NCBI RefSeq assembly: GCF_024752305.1
Contig: NZ_JANTHX010000005.1
Location: 399,050 to 463,049 of the forward strand
Origin: Protaetiibacter mangrovi
GTDB lineage: Bacteria; Actinomycetota; Actinomycetes; Actinomycetales; Microbacteriaceae
Length of the DNA stretch: 64,000 nt
Direction: 5' to 3'
In this document: piece after piece, positions 43,795-52,066 of the stretch
Layout: the number at the start of each line of letters is the position of its first letter
Position numbering within the stretch: position 1 is the stretch's first letter
The notes under the pieces: generated by a model
The model's input: the letters and a program-made list of their open reading frames with translations, nothing else
What the model was told of the DNA's origin: nothing
Database searches by the model: none
Translations under genes and position numbers: made by a program

Positions 43795-44322
43795 TCAGGC
43801 CGGGGTGACGCTCGTGCCCACCGTCACCCCGCGAGCGAGCTCGTGCTCGCGCAGCACGAAGCCGAGCACCGCCGGGGTGATCCCGGCCGACAGTTCGAGG
43901 TGCGGCGTCGAGAGGGCGCTCACGACGAAGAAGTAGCGATGCTCGCCGTGGCCCGCCGGGGGAGCCGCGCCCGTGTACTCCTCGCCCCGCAGCTCGTTCG
44001 CGACGGTGACGGCCCCGGCCGGGAGCAGGCCGGAGGACGGCGTGCCGGCGCCGCGGGCGAGGTGGTCCGTCGCGGCGGGCAGGTCGTACACCGCCCAGTG
44101 CCAGAAGCCGCTGAGGGTCGGTGCGTCGGGATCGAACACCCGCACCACGAAGCTGCGGGTGGCCGCCGGTGCGCCGACCCAGCGCAGTCCGGGGGAGAGG
44201 TCCTGGCCGCCGGCCCCCCGCGCCCGCGCCCAGTCGGGCAGGGCGCCGCCGTCGTCGAAATCGGGACTGCGCACCTCGAGCGCTGCCACGTCGGGGAGCC
44301 GCTGGAGCGGGTCGTTCGCCAT
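43795..44322 (-). CDS. YbhB/YbcL-type PEBP (Raf kinase inhibitor-like) protein
   Basis: A protein of 175 residues. The ligand-pocket motifs DPDAPTLSGFWHWAVYDLP and EYTGAAPPAGHGEHRYFF define the bacterial PEBP family. No signal peptide. Biological role of bacterial members is mostly unknown. GGAGG precedes the ATG at 44322. Convergent with pnp. Confidence 0.92.
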   Translation of the reverse strand: MANDPLQRLPDVAALEVRSPDFDDGGALPDWARARGAGGQDLSPGLRWVGAPAATRSFVVRVFDPDAPTLSGFWHWAVYDLPAATDHLARGAGTPSSGLLPAGAVTVANELRGEEYTGAAPPAGHGEHRYFFVVSALSTPHLELSAGITPAVLGFVLREHELARGVTVGTSVTPA

Positions 44323-44438
44323 GATGACCTCCTGCCCTCACGTTGCCACGCGGCATCCGGTTCGTCGAGGGGAATCACGAAATGGTGACGATTCATAACG
44401 ATCCGGCCATCCTCCCGGCGTGTGCGGGTGCACGGGGC

Positions 44439-44444
44439 TAGCCT
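44439..44444 (+). promoter_or_regulatory. -10 element of the aldo/keto reductase gene
   Basis: TAGCCT; leader of about 20 nt containing GAGGAGG, so this mRNA has a normal ribosome-binding site. Confidence 0.45.
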
Positions 44445-44471
44445 CGCTGCAACCCGAGGAGGTGGGGGATC

Positions 44472-45485
44472 ATGCAGACACGGACGACGCAGCACGGCGC
44501 GTCGCCTGTCGCCCCGGTTCCCACCACGCTCGAGACGGCCGCCATCGTCGGCCGCGCCACGCCGCTGCGGCGCGAGATCCCGAGCACCGGCATCGAGGTA
44601 TTCCCGCTCGCCATCAGCGGCAAGCGCTTCGGAAGCCATGTGTCGGATGCCGCCGTCGGCGAGATCCTCGACGCGTACACCGCGCTCGGCGGCAACATGA
44701 TCGACACGGCCGACTCGTACAGCGAGGGCCGCAGCGAGCAGCTCGTCGGCGAGTGGATGCGGCGCCGCGGCAACCGCGACGCGATGGTGCTGGCCACCAA
44801 GGTCGGCAAGTCCACGGCGCACCCTGGCCTCTCGGCGTCGGCGATCCCGGCAGCCGTCGACGCGTCGCTGCGGCGCCTCGGAACCGACCGCATCGACCTG
44901 CTCTACCTGCACGTCGACGACACCGACGTGCCCTTCGAGGAGACGCTTCTCGCGGTCGACGAGCTCATCCGGCGCGGCAAGGTGCGCACCTTCGGGATGT
45001 CGGACCACACGGGCACCCGGCTGCTCGCGGCGCGCGTGGCGTGCGCCCTTCTCGGCGTCGCCCCCATGTCGGCGCTCCAGAACGAGTACAGCCTGGTCAA
45101 CCGCAGCGGATACGAGGGCGATCTCGCCCGCGTCGCCGCGCAGCAGGGCCTCGCCGTGATGCCGCGGTTCCCGCTCGCGGGAGGCTTCCTCACCGGTGCA
45201 TATCGCACGCGCGCCCAGCTCGCCTCGACGCCTGCCGCCGCCTACATCGCCCCCCACCTCAGCCGCCGTGGAAAGCGCGTGCTGACGGCGCTCGAGAAGG
45301 TGGCGCGCGAACACGACGGGGCCGCACCGGCGACGATCGCGCTCGGGTGGCTGCTGAGCAAGCCCGAGGTGGTGGCTCCCGTCGTCTCGGTGAGCTCGGC
45401 CGATCAGCTGTTCGACGTCATGGCGTCGTGCGAGGTGCGCTTCAGCCGGCACCAGCTGGCAGAGCTCGACCGCGCGAGCGCCTGA
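44472..45485 (+). CDS. Aldo/keto reductase
   Basis: A protein of 337 residues, a TIM barrel. Catalytic Tyr lies in MIDTADSYSEGRSEQL, Lys in MVLATKVGKS and the substrate-side position in LLYLHVDD; NEYSLVNR and SVSSADQLFDVMA contact the cofactor. Probably NADPH-dependent; the substrate is unknown. An N-terminal extension of about 35 residues precedes the barrel. GAGGAGG lies upstream of the ATG. The stop codon forms the loop of a long hairpin. Confidence 0.92.
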   Translation: MQTRTTQHGASPVAPVPTTLETAAIVGRATPLRREIPSTGIEVFPLAISGKRFGSHVSDAAVGEILDAYTALGGNMIDTADSYSEGRSEQLVGEWMRRRGNRDAMVLATKVGKSTAHPGLSASAIPAAVDASLRRLGTDRIDLLYLHVDDTDVPFEETLLAVDELIRRGKVRTFGMSDHTGTRLLAARVACALLGVAPMSALQNEYSLVNRSGYEGDLARVAAQQGLAVMPRFPLAGGFLTGAYRTRAQLASTPAAAYIAPHLSRRGKRVLTALEKVAREHDGAAPATIALGWLLSKPEVVAPVVSVSSADQLFDVMASCEVRFSRHQLAELDRASA

Positions 45486-45498
45486 GGCGCCCGCGCGG
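45470..45498 (+). terminator. Hairpin centred on the aldo/keto reductase stop codon
   Basis: CCGCGCGAGCGCC (45470-45482) pairs with GGCGCCCGCGCGG (45486-45498) at 12 of 13 positions; the 3-nt loop is the TGA stop codon itself. There is no U-tract. Confidence 0.45.
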
Positions 45499-45548
45499 TC
45501 GCTGTCCGGTCCGCGGATCGGGGAGCGGCGAAGCCGCGCATCCAGGTC

Positions 45549-45893
45549 TCAGTTGACGCCGGGGATGTGCACCCAGCCGAAGGCGAGCACGAGCCAGACA
45601 GCCGTGGCGATGAGCGCGATCACGGTCAGCGAGACGCCGCCGCCGCGTCGCACCGACCCCCGCAGCACGAGCTGCAGGATCAGAACCACCAGCAGGGCGA
45701 TGCCGAGTGTGATGGCGCCGAACGGGATCGCGACGAAGAGCGCGAGGATCATGAGCGCCGCGACGACGATCTCGATCACCGCGAGCACGGTGTTGCCGCG
45801 GCCTCGGGCGCGGATGATGCCGTCGATGAGCGCGACGACGGTCGCGACGAGGTAGATCAGGGTCATGATGGTGATGGCGGGCAGGACGATCAC
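45549..45893 (-). CDS. Small membrane protein of unknown function
   Basis: A protein of 114 residues with four hydrophobic helices spanning almost the whole length, and basic loops (RARGRGN; RGSVRRGGG). I recognise no family. GTG start at 45893, with AAGGAG six bases before it. TATGGT at 45961-45966 (minus) is a possible -10. Confidence 0.75.
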   Translation of the reverse strand: MIVLPAITIMTLIYLVATVVALIDGIIRARGRGNTVLAVIEIVVAALMILALFVAIPFGAITLGIALLVVLILQLVLRGSVRRGGGVSLTVIALIATAVWLVLAFGWVHIPGVN

Positions 45894-46033
45894 GTGGTGC
45901 TCCTTCCGGTCGCGGAGCCCTCGTGGGGATCCGACGCGGCGGGGGAGCCGCGCGGCGATCACCATATCGTCGCCGCGGCATACGATGCCGCATCCGCCCG
46001 CACCCCTGGCGCGGTACGGCGGCGTCCGCTAAA

Positions 46034-46642
46034 TTACGCGGCCTCGCGCTCCGTCGCGGCGGCGATCACCCGCTCGTACATGCGCAGCAGGCCGGCGTTC
46101 GCGGCGATCGAGTCGCCCGCGTAGCCTCCCGACATCGCGCCGTCGCGGGCGAGCATCAGGTCGTCGGCCGCGTCGCCGGGAAGCGGGTGCCCGATCGCGC
46201 GCAGCAGGGTCTCGACGATGTCGTGGAACCACTCGCGGTGCTGCTCGACGGCGCGTCGCACCGGGTGGGCGGCGTCGGTGAACTCGGACGCGGCGTTCAG
46301 GAAGGGGCAGCCGCGGAAGCCGGCGGCGGAGATGAACTGGGTCTGGATCTGCGCGATCTCCCGAAGCAGCTGCTCGGGGTCGTCGGTGGCCTGGGCGGCC
46401 TCCTCGACGAGCTCGGCGACCTGCAGGTGCCGGTAGGCGATGTACTCGACGATCAGCCGATCCTTCGAGCCGTAATGCTTGTAGAAGGTGGCCTTGGTGA
46501 CGGTCGAGGCGGCGATCAGGCGATCGATGCCGACGGCGCGGATGCCCTCCTCGTAGAACAGACGATCCGCGGTGTCGAGGATGCGCTGCTTCGCGGGGGC
46601 GAGCGTGTGGCGCTTCGGCGGCTTCACGAGGTCGATCGGCAT
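46034..46642 (-). CDS. TetR family transcriptional regulator
   Basis: A protein of 202 residues. The N-terminal helix-turn-helix is RILDTADRLFYEEGIRAVGIDRLIAASTVTKATFYKHYGSKD; the C-terminal ligand domain has FRGCPFLNAASEF, seen in the AcrR-like group with TetR_C. AAGGAG precedes the ATG. A near-perfect palindrome about 200 nt upstream is its likely operator; no obvious target gene other than itself is adjacent. Confidence 0.93.
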   Translation of the reverse strand: MPIDLVKPPKRHTLAPAKQRILDTADRLFYEEGIRAVGIDRLIAASTVTKATFYKHYGSKDRLIVEYIAYRHLQVAELVEEAAQATDDPEQLLREIAQIQTQFISAAGFRGCPFLNAASEFTDAAHPVRRAVEQHREWFHDIVETLLRAIGHPLPGDAADDLMLARDGAMSGGYAGDSIAANAGLLRMYERVIAAATEREAA

Positions 46643-46835
46643 CCCGGTGCTCCTTCGGTGTCGGGGAGGGGTGCGGCCCCACGTGCCGCGACCGCCCGGG
46701 GAGGCGGTCGCAGCGCGGTCGAGTTCGGGTCTCGCGGATCAGCTGCCGCACGGGGCGGCCCGGGGGGACGGGTCCCCGGCTGGGAAGTGCCGATCGGTTC
46801 GGGTCCGTTCGTTTTCCGCGCTGACAAACTAACAC

Positions 46836-46871
46836 GATGAGGACAGACAGACTTGTCTGTTTGTCCTCATC
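46836..46871. promoter_or_regulatory. Probable TetR operator: 17-bp arms, 2-nt centre
   Basis: GATGAGGACAGACAGAC (46836-46852) and its inverse at 46855-46871 match at 16 of 17 positions around TT. The inner part ACAGACTTGTCTGT is a typical TetR-type site. TTAGTT on the minus strand next to it could be the -10 of the TetR gene. The 190 nt from here to the TetR start hold a GCGACCGCC/GGCGGTCGC hairpin but no gene. Confidence 0.75.
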
Positions 46872-46922
46872 CGTTCCCCCAGTCCGGGGGTCGGGCCGCC
46901 GGAGAGGACCGGATCGATGGCG

Positions 46923-46928
46923 TAGGCT
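46923..46928 (+). promoter_or_regulatory. -10 element of the M16 peptidase gene (leaderless)
   Basis: TAGGCT, seven bases, ATG at 46936. Confidence 0.5.
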
Positions 46929-46935
46929 CGGCTCG

Positions 46936-48291
46936 ATGAACGGCGCGGTGCAGCTCCCTCTCGACCTCGCGGAACTCCGCATCGACGCGTCCGGGGGAAC
47001 GCTCGTGCGACGCACCGTCCTGCCGAGCGGTGTGCGCGTGCTCACCGAGCAGGTGCCCGGATCCCAGAGCGCGACCGTCGGCTTCTGGGTCGCCGTCGGC
47101 TCGCGCGACGAGCAACCCGTCACCTACGGATCCACCCATTTCCTCGAGCACCTGCTCTTCAAGGGCACACCCACGCGCAGCGCCCTCGACATCGCCGTGG
47201 CGTTCGACGCGGTGGGCGGCGAGCACAACGCGGTGACCGCCAAGGAGCACACCTGCTACTACGCCAAGGTGCGCGACCGCGACGTCGAGATGGCCGTTCG
47301 GGTGCTGGCCGACATGTTCGCGTCGTCGCTCATCGACCCCGACGAGTTCGAGAACGAGCGGGGCGTCATCCTCGAGGAGCTCGCGATGGCGGACGACGAT
47401 CCGGGCGACGTCGCGGGGGAGCGCTTCTTCGAGGCGGTCTTCGGCGCGCATCCGCTCGGCCGCCCCATCGGGGGCAACCCCGAGTCGATCGGCGCCGTCG
47501 ACCGCGACGCCGTCTGGACCCACTACCGCGAGAACTACGGCCCGCGGGATCTCGTGATCACCGTTGCCGGCGCCGTCGAGCACGACCGCATCGTCGGGAT
47601 CGCCACCTCGGCGCTCGCGGCGGCCGGATGGCAGCTCGACGTGGACGCCGCCCCGGTGCCGCGGCGCGACCCGTCGTCCGAGCTGATCGAGCGGGGCGCC
47701 CCGCTCGTGATCGTCGACCGGCCGCTCGAGCAGGTCAACCTCTACCTCGGAGTCGCCGGGCTCGCCGCGGCCGACCCGCGCCGCCCCGCGCTGACGGTGC
47801 TCAACTCGGTGCTCGGCGGCGGCATGAGCTCGCGGCTGTTCCAGGAGGTGCGCGAGAAGCGCGGCCTCGCCTACTCGGTGTACTCCTTCGCGTCCAGCTA
47901 CTCGGACGCCGGCCTCGTGGGTCTCTACGCGGGCTGCTCGCCGAAGCGCGCCGCCGATGTGGCCGAGCTGATGCTCGCCGAGTTCCGCCGCGTCGCGACC
48001 GACGGCATCACCGAGGAGGAGCTGCTGCGCGCCCGCGGGCAGCTCGGCGGCGCCTCCGCGCTCGCGCTCGAGGATTCCGACACCCGCATGAGCCGCCTCG
48101 GGCGCAGCGAGCTCACCCTCGGCGAGTTCTCCGACCTCGACGAGACGCTGCGGCGCATCGACGCCGTCACGGCATCCGAGGTGCGCGAGCTCGCGGGGGA
48201 GCTCGTCGAGCGCCCTCTGTCGACGGCGGCCGTCGGAGCCGTCGCCCCCGCCGCCTTCGCCGGCCTCGACGGCGAGCCGGCGGCGGCCTAG
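46936..48291 (+). CDS. M16 family metallopeptidase
   Basis: A protein of 451 residues. The inverted zinc motif is H68-F-L-E71-H72 (THFLEHLLFKGT), with the third ligand Glu in NERGVILEELAM. Two M16 halves follow (SRLFQEVREKRGLAYSVYSF is the second). Related to mitochondrial processing peptidase beta and to the Actinobacterial PepR-type gene found near pnp and dapB. A cytosolic peptidase; its substrate is unknown. Confidence 0.93.
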   Translation: MNGAVQLPLDLAELRIDASGGTLVRRTVLPSGVRVLTEQVPGSQSATVGFWVAVGSRDEQPVTYGSTHFLEHLLFKGTPTRSALDIAVAFDAVGGEHNAVTAKEHTCYYAKVRDRDVEMAVRVLADMFASSLIDPDEFENERGVILEELAMADDDPGDVAGERFFEAVFGAHPLGRPIGGNPESIGAVDRDAVWTHYRENYGPRDLVITVAGAVEHDRIVGIATSALAAAGWQLDVDAAPVPRRDPSSELIERGAPLVIVDRPLEQVNLYLGVAGLAAADPRRPALTVLNSVLGGGMSSRLFQEVREKRGLAYSVYSFASSYSDAGLVGLYAGCSPKRAADVAELMLAEFRRVATDGITEEELLRARGQLGGASALALEDSDTRMSRLGRSELTLGEFSDLDETLRRIDAVTASEVRELAGELVERPLSTAAVGAVAPAAFAGLDGEPAAA

Positions 48292-48300
48292 GACCTCCCG

Positions 48301-48903
48301 ATGTCGCGTTTCCTCTACCTGGTCCGCCACGGCGAGCAGCAGGACGCCGAGCACGGCCTGCCCGACGGTCCGCTGTCGGCGCGGGGCGTGCGCCAGGCCC
48401 AGGCCATCGCCGAGCGCCTCGGGGGTGTGCCGTTCACGGGCGCCTGGACGTCACCGCTGCAGCGCGCCCAGGAGACGGCGCGCATCATGACCGACCGGAT
48501 GCCGGCCATCGAGCCGGAGCCGTCGGCGCTGCTCATGGACTGCGTGCCGTCCGGTCCGACCCCCGACCTCCCGCACGCGTGGGAGCACTTCTTCGGCTCG
48601 GTCACCCGTGAGGAGATCGAGGCGGGCGAGGCGCAGATGGCCGACGCGACCGCGGAGTGGCTCGCGCCGACCCGCGAGGACCGCCACGACCTGCTCATCA
48701 CGCACAACTTCGTGATCGGCTGGTTCGTGCGCGAGGTGTTCGGGGCCGCGAGCTGGCGCTGGCTGGGCATCAACCAGGCCAACTGCGGTCTCACGATCAT
48801 CCGGGTGCGCTCGGCGAAGCCGCCGGTGCTCGTGACGCACAACGACCTCGGTCACCTGCTGCCCGAGCTGCGCACCGGGTTGTCGGTCGAACAGCCCTAT
48901 TGA
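48301..48903 (+). CDS. Histidine phosphatase family protein
   Basis: A protein of 200 residues. The catalytic motif is YLVRHGEQQDA near the N-terminus, with SPLQRAQETARIM and the second His in LLITHNFVIGW. Could be a phosphoglycerate mutase-like or other small-molecule phosphatase. It starts 9 nt after the M16 gene, so it is probably cotranscribed, and its stop overlaps the convergent MFS gene by seven bases. Confidence 0.9.
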   Translation: MSRFLYLVRHGEQQDAEHGLPDGPLSARGVRQAQAIAERLGGVPFTGAWTSPLQRAQETARIMTDRMPAIEPEPSALLMDCVPSGPTPDLPHAWEHFFGSVTREEIEAGEAQMADATAEWLAPTREDRHDLLITHNFVIGWFVREVFGAASWRWLGINQANCGLTIIRVRSAKPPVLVTHNDLGHLLPELRTGLSVEQPY

Positions 48904-50165
48904 GCGGCGACCTCCGCCGGCTCGGGCTCGCGTGCCGCGGAGGGGAACGTCGCCCGCGTGAGCACCGCGATCGCGGCGATCATCATCGCGACGCCCAGCC
49001 AGTAGGGCGCCGAATGGGTCAGTTGCGAGTAGAGCGCGCCCGCCGTGAGCGGGGCGACGATCCCGATGGCCGCGCTCAGCGACTGCGTGGTGCCGGCGAG
49101 CCATCCCTGCTCGTCGTCGCCCACCGAGTTCGAGAGCACGCCGTCCATGGTCGCCGTCGCGGCGCCCTGTCCGGCCGCGAGGGCGAGCGTGCCCACGATG
49201 AAGAGCCACGGTTCGGCGAGCAGGGATGCGACGAGCGCCAGCCCGAGCAGCCCGATCGCCTGGGTGGCGACACCGCTGATGATGACGCCGCGCTCGCCGA
49301 GTCGGGGCAGCAGCACTCCCAGCAGCACCCCCTGGATCGCGATGTCGATGATGCCGACGGCGGCGGTGAGCAGGCCGATCGAGGTCGCGTTCCAGCCGAT
49401 GGAGTCGAGGGCGAGCACGCTGAAGTTGTTCACGAAGAATCCGAACGGGATGCCGACGAGCACGAGGCCGACGAGCAGGAACCGCAGCTGCGGTCGGCGG
49501 AACGCATCCCGGAAGGCGGCGAACGGGTGCAGCGCCGTCAGCTGGAGCCGCGGCGTGCGCTTCTCGGGTGCGAGGCTCTCGGGCAGCAGGAAGATGCTGA
49601 GCACGGCGATGAGCGCCGCGATGGCGGCGGTCACGAACACCGGCAGGTCGACGTCGATGGCGGCGAGCAGGCCGCCGACCGCCGGGCCGACCATCGTGCC
49701 GATGCCGGAGAGCGCGCCCAGGATGCCGAAGCGGCGGGCGCGCTTCTCGGGCGGGGTGATGTCGGCGAGGTAGGCGAAGAGGGCCGGCAGATCGCCTGCC
49801 GTCAGCCCCTGGATGACGCGGCCGAGCAGCAGCACCCAGATGGAGCCGCCGATGCCGAACAGCAGGTAGCCGAGCGCCGCGCCGAACCCGGCGACGATGA
49901 TCACCGGTCGCCGACCGTAGCGGTCGGAGACGCGACCCAGCAGTGGGGCCACGAGGAACGCGCACAGCGCGTTGACGGTCTCGAGCACGCCCACCCAGAG
50001 CCCGAGGTTCGCCTGGTCGGGCACGTAGCGCAGCACGACGAAGGGGAGGATCGGCAGCACGACCGTCATGCCGGCTGTCGTGAGCATCGTGATGACGATG
50101 AGCATGAACCACGCGCGGCGGGTCGTGTCCGGGTGCGCGGTCGAAGGGGAAGCGGTGTTGGTCAC
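48897..50165 (-). CDS. MFS transporter (TetA/multidrug type, DHA1 family)
   Basis: A protein of 422 residues with twelve hydrophobic helices. Motif A is LLGRVSDRYGRRPVI after helix 2, and LGALSGIGTMVGPAVGGLL in helix 5 resembles motif C of proton antiporters. A drug or metabolite exporter; the substrate is unknown. The divergent TetR gene probably represses it. The GTG at 50165 follows a strong promoter by six bases. Confidence 0.93.
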   Translation of the reverse strand: MTNTASPSTAHPDTTRRAWFMLIVITMLTTAGMTVVLPILPFVVLRYVPDQANLGLWVGVLETVNALCAFLVAPLLGRVSDRYGRRPVIIVAGFGAALGYLLFGIGGSIWVLLLGRVIQGLTAGDLPALFAYLADITPPEKRARRFGILGALSGIGTMVGPAVGGLLAAIDVDLPVFVTAAIAALIAVLSIFLLPESLAPEKRTPRLQLTALHPFAAFRDAFRRPQLRFLLVGLVLVGIPFGFFVNNFSVLALDSIGWNATSIGLLTAAVGIIDIAIQGVLLGVLLPRLGERGVIISGVATQAIGLLGLALVASLLAEPWLFIVGTLALAAGQGAATATMDGVLSNSVGDDEQGWLAGTTQSLSAAIGIVAPLTAGALYSQLTHSAPYWLGVAMMIAAIAVLTRATFPSAAREPEPAEVAAQ

Positions 50166-50171
50166 GCAATA

Positions 50172-50199
50172 ACTGTAGTCATACCAGTTTTGAAGTCAA
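50172..50199 (-). promoter_or_regulatory. Promoter of the MFS gene (leaderless)
   Basis: On the minus strand TTGACT (50199-50194), 16 nt, TACAGT (50177-50172), six bases, GTG. It is among the best matches to the vegetative consensus in the window. Confidence 0.7.
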
Positions 50200-50211
50200 G
50201 CCAGTTTTGAA
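50184..50211. promoter_or_regulatory. Probable TetR operator: direct repeats CCAGTTTTGAA
   Basis: CCAGTTTTGAA occurs at 50184-50194 and again at 50201-50211 (17-bp period), with TTGAAGTCAA between. The repeats cover the -35 of the MFS promoter and lie upstream of the TetR -10, so one bound regulator could control both genes. Confidence 0.6.
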
Positions 50212-50221
50212 TCGAGTTCGC

Positions 50222-50227
50222 TATAGT
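50222..50227 (+). promoter_or_regulatory. -10 element of the 50234 TetR gene (leaderless)
   Basis: TATAGT, six bases, ATG. Confidence 0.55.
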
Positions 50228-50233
50228 CGGCGC

Positions 50234-50839
50234 ATGGGCACCGAACCGATGGGGCGCCGGGAGCGCAAGAAGGCCGCGACGCGCAAGGCGATCTCCGACG
50301 CCGCGACCCTCATGTTCATCGAGCGCGGCTTCGACGAGGTGAGCATCCGCGAGATCGCGGAGGCGGCCGACGTGTCGCCGACGACCGTCTTCGCGCATTT
50401 CGCGCAGAAGGAGGCGATCATCTTCGACGAGGACGACGAGCAGCGCGAGCAGCTCGTCTCCGCGGTGCGCGACCGTCCCCGGGGCACGACGATCTCCGCG
50501 GCTCTCCGCGCCTACTACCTGCAGGCCCTGCTCGAGGTCGAGCACGACCACGACGGCGAGAACCTGCAGCTCTTCATGGACCTCATCGACCGCACACCCG
50601 CCCTCCGCGACTACGCGGCCCGGATGTGGCTGCGCCACGAGGATGCGCTCGCCGATGCCATCGCCGTCGAGTTCCACCTCGACACCCCGTCCGAGGAGAT
50701 CCGCGCCTACGCGCGCTTCGTGCTCCAGATCCAGCTGCTCGCCACCGGTACCCGGAACACCCGCGCCGTCATCGAGGCCGGCTTCCGGGTGCTCGACGCG
50801 GGTTGGGCCCCCGTCGAGGCGGAGCTCAGCGCGCGCTGA
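50234..50839 (+). CDS. TetR family transcriptional regulator
   Basis: A protein of 201 residues. The DNA-binding part is KAISDAATLMFIERGFDEVSIREIAEAADVSPTTVFAHFAQKE. Divergent from the MFS exporter, whose promoter region carries the direct repeats described above; by position it is the exporter's repressor. The 3' end overlaps the convergent GNAT gene by 14 bases. Confidence 0.93.
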   Translation: MGTEPMGRRERKKAATRKAISDAATLMFIERGFDEVSIREIAEAADVSPTTVFAHFAQKEAIIFDEDDEQREQLVSAVRDRPRGTTISAALRAYYLQALLEVEHDHDGENLQLFMDLIDRTPALRDYAARMWLRHEDALADAIAVEFHLDTPSEEIRAYARFVLQIQLLATGTRNTRAVIEAGFRVLDAGWAPVEAELSAR

Positions 50840-51299
50840 GCTCCTTCCGGAACCACGTCGTCGCGTTCGGGTTGTCGTTGTACGGCGGGATCTCGACGTA
50901 GCCGCTCGTGCGGTAGAGCGACCCGGCGGCGGTGAGGTTCGCGTTGGTGTCGAGCACGGCCTCCGTGGCGCCGAAGGCGACGGCGCGCCGCTCCAGCTCG
51001 GCGAGCAGCGCGCGACCCCAGCCGCGACCGCGGGCGGCGTCGCGCAGGTAGAGGTGCTTCACCTCGGCGCGGTGCGGTTCCAGCATCCGGATGCCGCCGC
51101 AGCCGACGGGGGAGCCGTCGTCGTCCTCGATCACCAGGAACACCCCCGCGGGCGGTTCGAACGTGGCGGGAACGGGGAACACCGTGCGGTAGCCGCCCGC
51201 GGTCGGGTCGAAGCCGAGGGTGCGCTCGGTGAAGTACTCGGCGAGCAGTTCGTGCGCATCGGGGTCGGTGACGGGGGCGGCACGGAAGACGGGGTCCAC
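50826..51299 (-). CDS. GNAT family N-acetyltransferase
   Basis: A protein of 157 residues. The acetyl-CoA loop is RDAARGRGWGRALLAELERRA, preceded by EVKHLYL and followed by LDTNANLTAAGSLYRTSGYVEI. The acceptor is unknown. GTG start at 51299, six bases after TAGGCT. It is divergent from dapB, with only 26 bases between start codons. Confidence 0.9.
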   Translation of the reverse strand: MDPVFRAAPVTDPDAHELLAEYFTERTLGFDPTAGGYRTVFPVPATFEPPAGVFLVIEDDDGSPVGCGGIRMLEPHRAEVKHLYLRDAARGRGWGRALLAELERRAVAFGATEAVLDTNANLTAAGSLYRTSGYVEIPPYNDNPNATTWFRKELSAR

Positions 51300-51305
51300 A
51301 CCGTC

Positions 51306-51311
51306 AGCCTA
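51306..51311 (-). promoter_or_regulatory. -10 element of the GNAT gene (leaderless)
   Basis: TAGGCT on the minus strand, six bases, GTG. It lies two bases from the dapB -10 on the other strand. Confidence 0.5.
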
Positions 51312-51313
51312 GA

Positions 51314-51319
51314 TAGGCT
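51314..51319 (+). promoter_or_regulatory. -10 element of dapB (leaderless)
   Basis: TAGGCT, six bases, ATG at 51326. Confidence 0.55.
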
Positions 51320-51325
51320 GGCGGC

Positions 51326-52066
51326 ATGGCGTATTCGGTGGCCGTCGTCGGCGCGACGGGCAGGATGGGAGCCCTCGCGACGCGGCTCATCGAGGCGAGC
51401 GGCGACTTCACGGTGCACGCCCTGCTCGGCTCGCGCGACCCGATCGACGGTGTCGAGGGCGCCGACCTGGTGCTCGACGTGACGCTGCCGGCCGTCTCGC
51501 CCGGCATCGTCGACGCGGCGGTCGCCCGGGGCATCCCGGTGCTCGTGGGCACGTCCGGGTGGACGGCCGAGCGGCTCTCGAAGCTGCGGTCCCGGCTCGG
51601 CGACGACCCGCAGCTGGGCGTCATCGTCATCCCGAACTTCTCGCTCGGCTCGGTCGTCGCGACGCGCCTCGCGACGATCGCCGCACCGTACTTCGACTCG
51701 ATCGAGATCATCGAAGGACATCACGCGGGCAAGTCCGACTCGCCGTCCGGCACCGCCATCCGCACCGCCGAGCTCATCGGGCAGGCGCGCGCCGAGCAGG
51801 GGCCGGTCGCCGCACCGCACGCCGATCAGCGCGCCCGGGGGCAGCAGGTCGCGAGCGTTCCGGTGCACAGCCTGCGGATGGACGGGGTGCTCGCCGAGCA
51901 GCAGGTGATCTTCGGCGGCGTCGGCGAGACCCTGCGCATCGGCCACCAGACGGTGTCGGACGCGTCGTACGAGGCGGGCATCCTGCTCGCCCTGCGGGCG
52001 CTCCCGCAGGCGCGCGGGCTCGTCGTCGGGCTCGACTCGCTGCTCGGACTCGACGGTCGGGCATGA
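51326..52066 (+). CDS. dapB: 4-hydroxy-tetrahydrodipicolinate reductase
   Basis: A protein of 246 residues. The cofactor motif is VVGATGRMG at the N-terminus; catalysis and substrate binding use EGHHAGKSDSPSGTA, the family's signature. It makes tetrahydrodipicolinate for lysine and diaminopimelate. The ATGA overlap couples it to the small membrane protein gene behind it. dapA lies 5.3 kb further on. Confidence 0.96.
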   Translation: MAYSVAVVGATGRMGALATRLIEASGDFTVHALLGSRDPIDGVEGADLVLDVTLPAVSPGIVDAAVARGIPVLVGTSGWTAERLSKLRSRLGDDPQLGVIVIPNFSLGSVVATRLATIAAPYFDSIEIIEGHHAGKSDSPSGTAIRTAELIGQARAEQGPVAAPHADQRARGQQVASVPVHSLRMDGVLAEQQVIFGGVGETLRIGHQTVSDASYEAGILLALRALPQARGLVVGLDSLLGLDGRA

